Below are positions 62,982-64,000 of a stretch of 64,000 nt of DNA, in pieces. A program made the position numbers and the translations under genes. The notes under the pieces are model-generated. The model ran no database searches and had not been told where the DNA came from. It was given only the letters and a program-made list of their open reading frames with translations. How positions within the stretch are numbered: position 1 is the first letter of the stretch; every line of letters begins with the position of its first letter. The stretch comes from Sordaria brevicollis (lineage: Eukaryota; Ascomycota; Sordariomycetes; Sordariales; Sordariaceae). The DNA lies in the NCBI GenBank assembly GCA_033439795.1, contig JAUTDP010000005.1, positions 2,075,001 through 2,139,000 on the forward strand. Reading direction: 5' to 3'.

Positions 62982-64000
62982 CTTGTTTGCCGGCCTGGCC
63001 CGCTCTGCTCTCTGTGCTTGCGCTAATTTTTATGTTTGGCGAGTGATGTTGTTCATGAATGCTGCTCGTGGGTGATGATTTCCAAAAGCAAAATTAAGGT
63101 TGTCGTCGTGGTCTTGTACTAAAGTGGCCTGAGGGAAATATTTTGTTCGTTCGTGGTGTATATTGAAACTAAACTGAATGAGAGGGTACTGTTGAATCCA
63201 CCTCTTCTTCTCACTTTCACATGTGTAGGCCGCCGGTCCGGAGATGTTTGTTGCTGATGGTTTTGCGCTAAAGTATGTTGTATAAGGATACTTTCTTTGA
63301 GGAACCAGTAAAATGTCGTCGACAGAGGTGTGATCTCACGGAACCGTCTCCATTGAAGTATAAAAAAAGAGAAGTGAAAAGAAAAGAGGTAAAGAGGTGT
63401 AAGAAGAAAAAGAGAAACAGGATGAGCAGCGTAGGCAACGATGATCTGATAAGCGTGAGGTGAGACACCGTTCCGTTCAGGTGGTGGTATTCGAGGTTTC
63501 TTTTAGTGCGGGTAGCGGTAACTGCGGCGAAGGGAACAGCGTAGGATCGCGGACTCTCAAGAGGTATGGAGACTCTTTTTAGGTTGCTGTTGTAGCCTTT
63601 TTTTTTTCTCGGCGTAGGTAAGAGAGCGTGTGTGATGGTTGATACCCCTTGTAAGTTTTTTTAGAGGGTATCCACGAGGTCTGAAGTGGAGAGATGATGT
63701 CTTGCTGGTCGTCACTTTTGACACTCTCTTCAGCCCTCCAGCACAAAAGCCCAAGCTGATGTAGCAGCCTGAGATAAATATGTAGATTGGCTTTTGGGTC
63801 ACCTCAGTTTTGGTCGATCCAGCCAGGGATAAGGATGTTCAAGTCTGATTTGAGTGACAGGACGGGATAGGTATGTAAGAAAAAGGTCGACCATAGGACA
63901 CAAGGCAGCCAACCCCGGCGATGACTGTTTCAAAACTCAGATTGCACAGGAAACTGCGCCGCGCATAGAAGAGGTTGATCCCACAATGGGAAGGGGTTGG
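62982..64000. promoter_or_regulatory. Upstream region of the siderophore transporter
   Basis: No coding sequence recognised. Contains the GATA site described separately, further GATAA-type cores near 63774 and 63830, and an ATTGG (CCAAT on the other strand) near 63784 that could bind the CCAAT-binding complex with HapX. The last three are weak. Confidence 0.45.
63444..63452 (+). promoter_or_regulatory. Candidate SRE/SREA iron-GATA binding site
   Basis: ATCTGATAA is an exact match to the ATCWGATAA consensus used by fungal GATA repressors of siderophore uptake (SRE in Neurospora, SreA in Aspergillus, Urbs1 in Ustilago). Placed upstream of a siderophore transporter, it predicts repression when iron is plentiful. 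Confidence 0.65.

Noticed and set aside
1..64000. CRISPR arrays, bacterial operons or prophage
   Set aside because: No regularly spaced repeats; intron-rich eukaryotic genes throughout.

Overview
The window reads as chromosomal DNA of a filamentous ascomycete of the Sordariales, most likely Neurospora or a close relative. Genes carry short introns (about 55-170 nt, one of 472 nt) with GT donors, CTAAC-like branch sites and pyrimidine-rich acceptors. Unique DNA has roughly balanced base composition, while three transposable elements are extremely AT-rich and differ between their repeats almost only by C-to-T and G-to-A changes. That is the signature of repeat-induced point mutation (RIP). No species-level call can be proven from the sequence alone.

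Layout. 1-4923: no gene seen. 4924-5016 (-): intron-containing tRNA-Asp(GTC). 5506-9409 (-): cohesin subunit SMC3. 9919-15568: a complete but RIP-destroyed Ty1/copia element with 172-bp LTRs. 20112-25854 (+): MOT1/BTAF1-type TBP-displacing ATPase, with one apparent frameshift. 27422-27467: a fragment matching the 5' end of 18S rRNA. 27470-31037 (-): large unknown, mostly disordered protein. 32702-34469 (+): RMD1/RMD8-like DUF155 membrane protein. 35447-37377 (+): PARN/CAF1-like protein with a degenerate active site. 37926-38260: PIF/Harbinger-like MITE. 39296-40638 (+): mitochondrial ribosomal protein mL46. 41861-44025 (-): RING-PHD protein of the PHRF1/Asr1 type. 45143-55044: a transposon cluster made of a mariner-like MITE, a RIP-destroyed Ty3/gypsy element with 292-bp LTRs, and a RIP-destroyed Tc1/mariner-like element. 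56590-57531 (-): ribosomal protein eL43 with an 11-nt microexon. 58908-60374 (+): saccharopine-dehydrogenase-like oxidoreductase. 60684-62981 (-): MFS siderophore-iron transporter with a consensus iron-GATA site upstream.

The genes do not form a cluster or pathway; they are mostly conserved housekeeping genes (cohesin, TBP dynamics, cytosolic and mitochondrial ribosome, RNA polymerase II-linked ubiquitin ligase) separated by 0.3-4.5 kb of non-coding DNA. The two AT-rich blocks (about 10.0-15.4 kb and 45.7-55.0 kb) would be expected, from Neurospora biology, to be DNA-methylated heterochromatin. The first begins about 0.5 kb upstream of the SMC3 start codon.

I found no evidence of a new multi-gene system. 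The items most worth checking are the PARN-like protein that has lost catalytic residues, the 18S rRNA fragment next to a stop codon, the MOT1 frameshift, the two MITEs (one packed with a 9-bp motif in both orientations), and RIP that fades out inside the outer parts of the LTRs.
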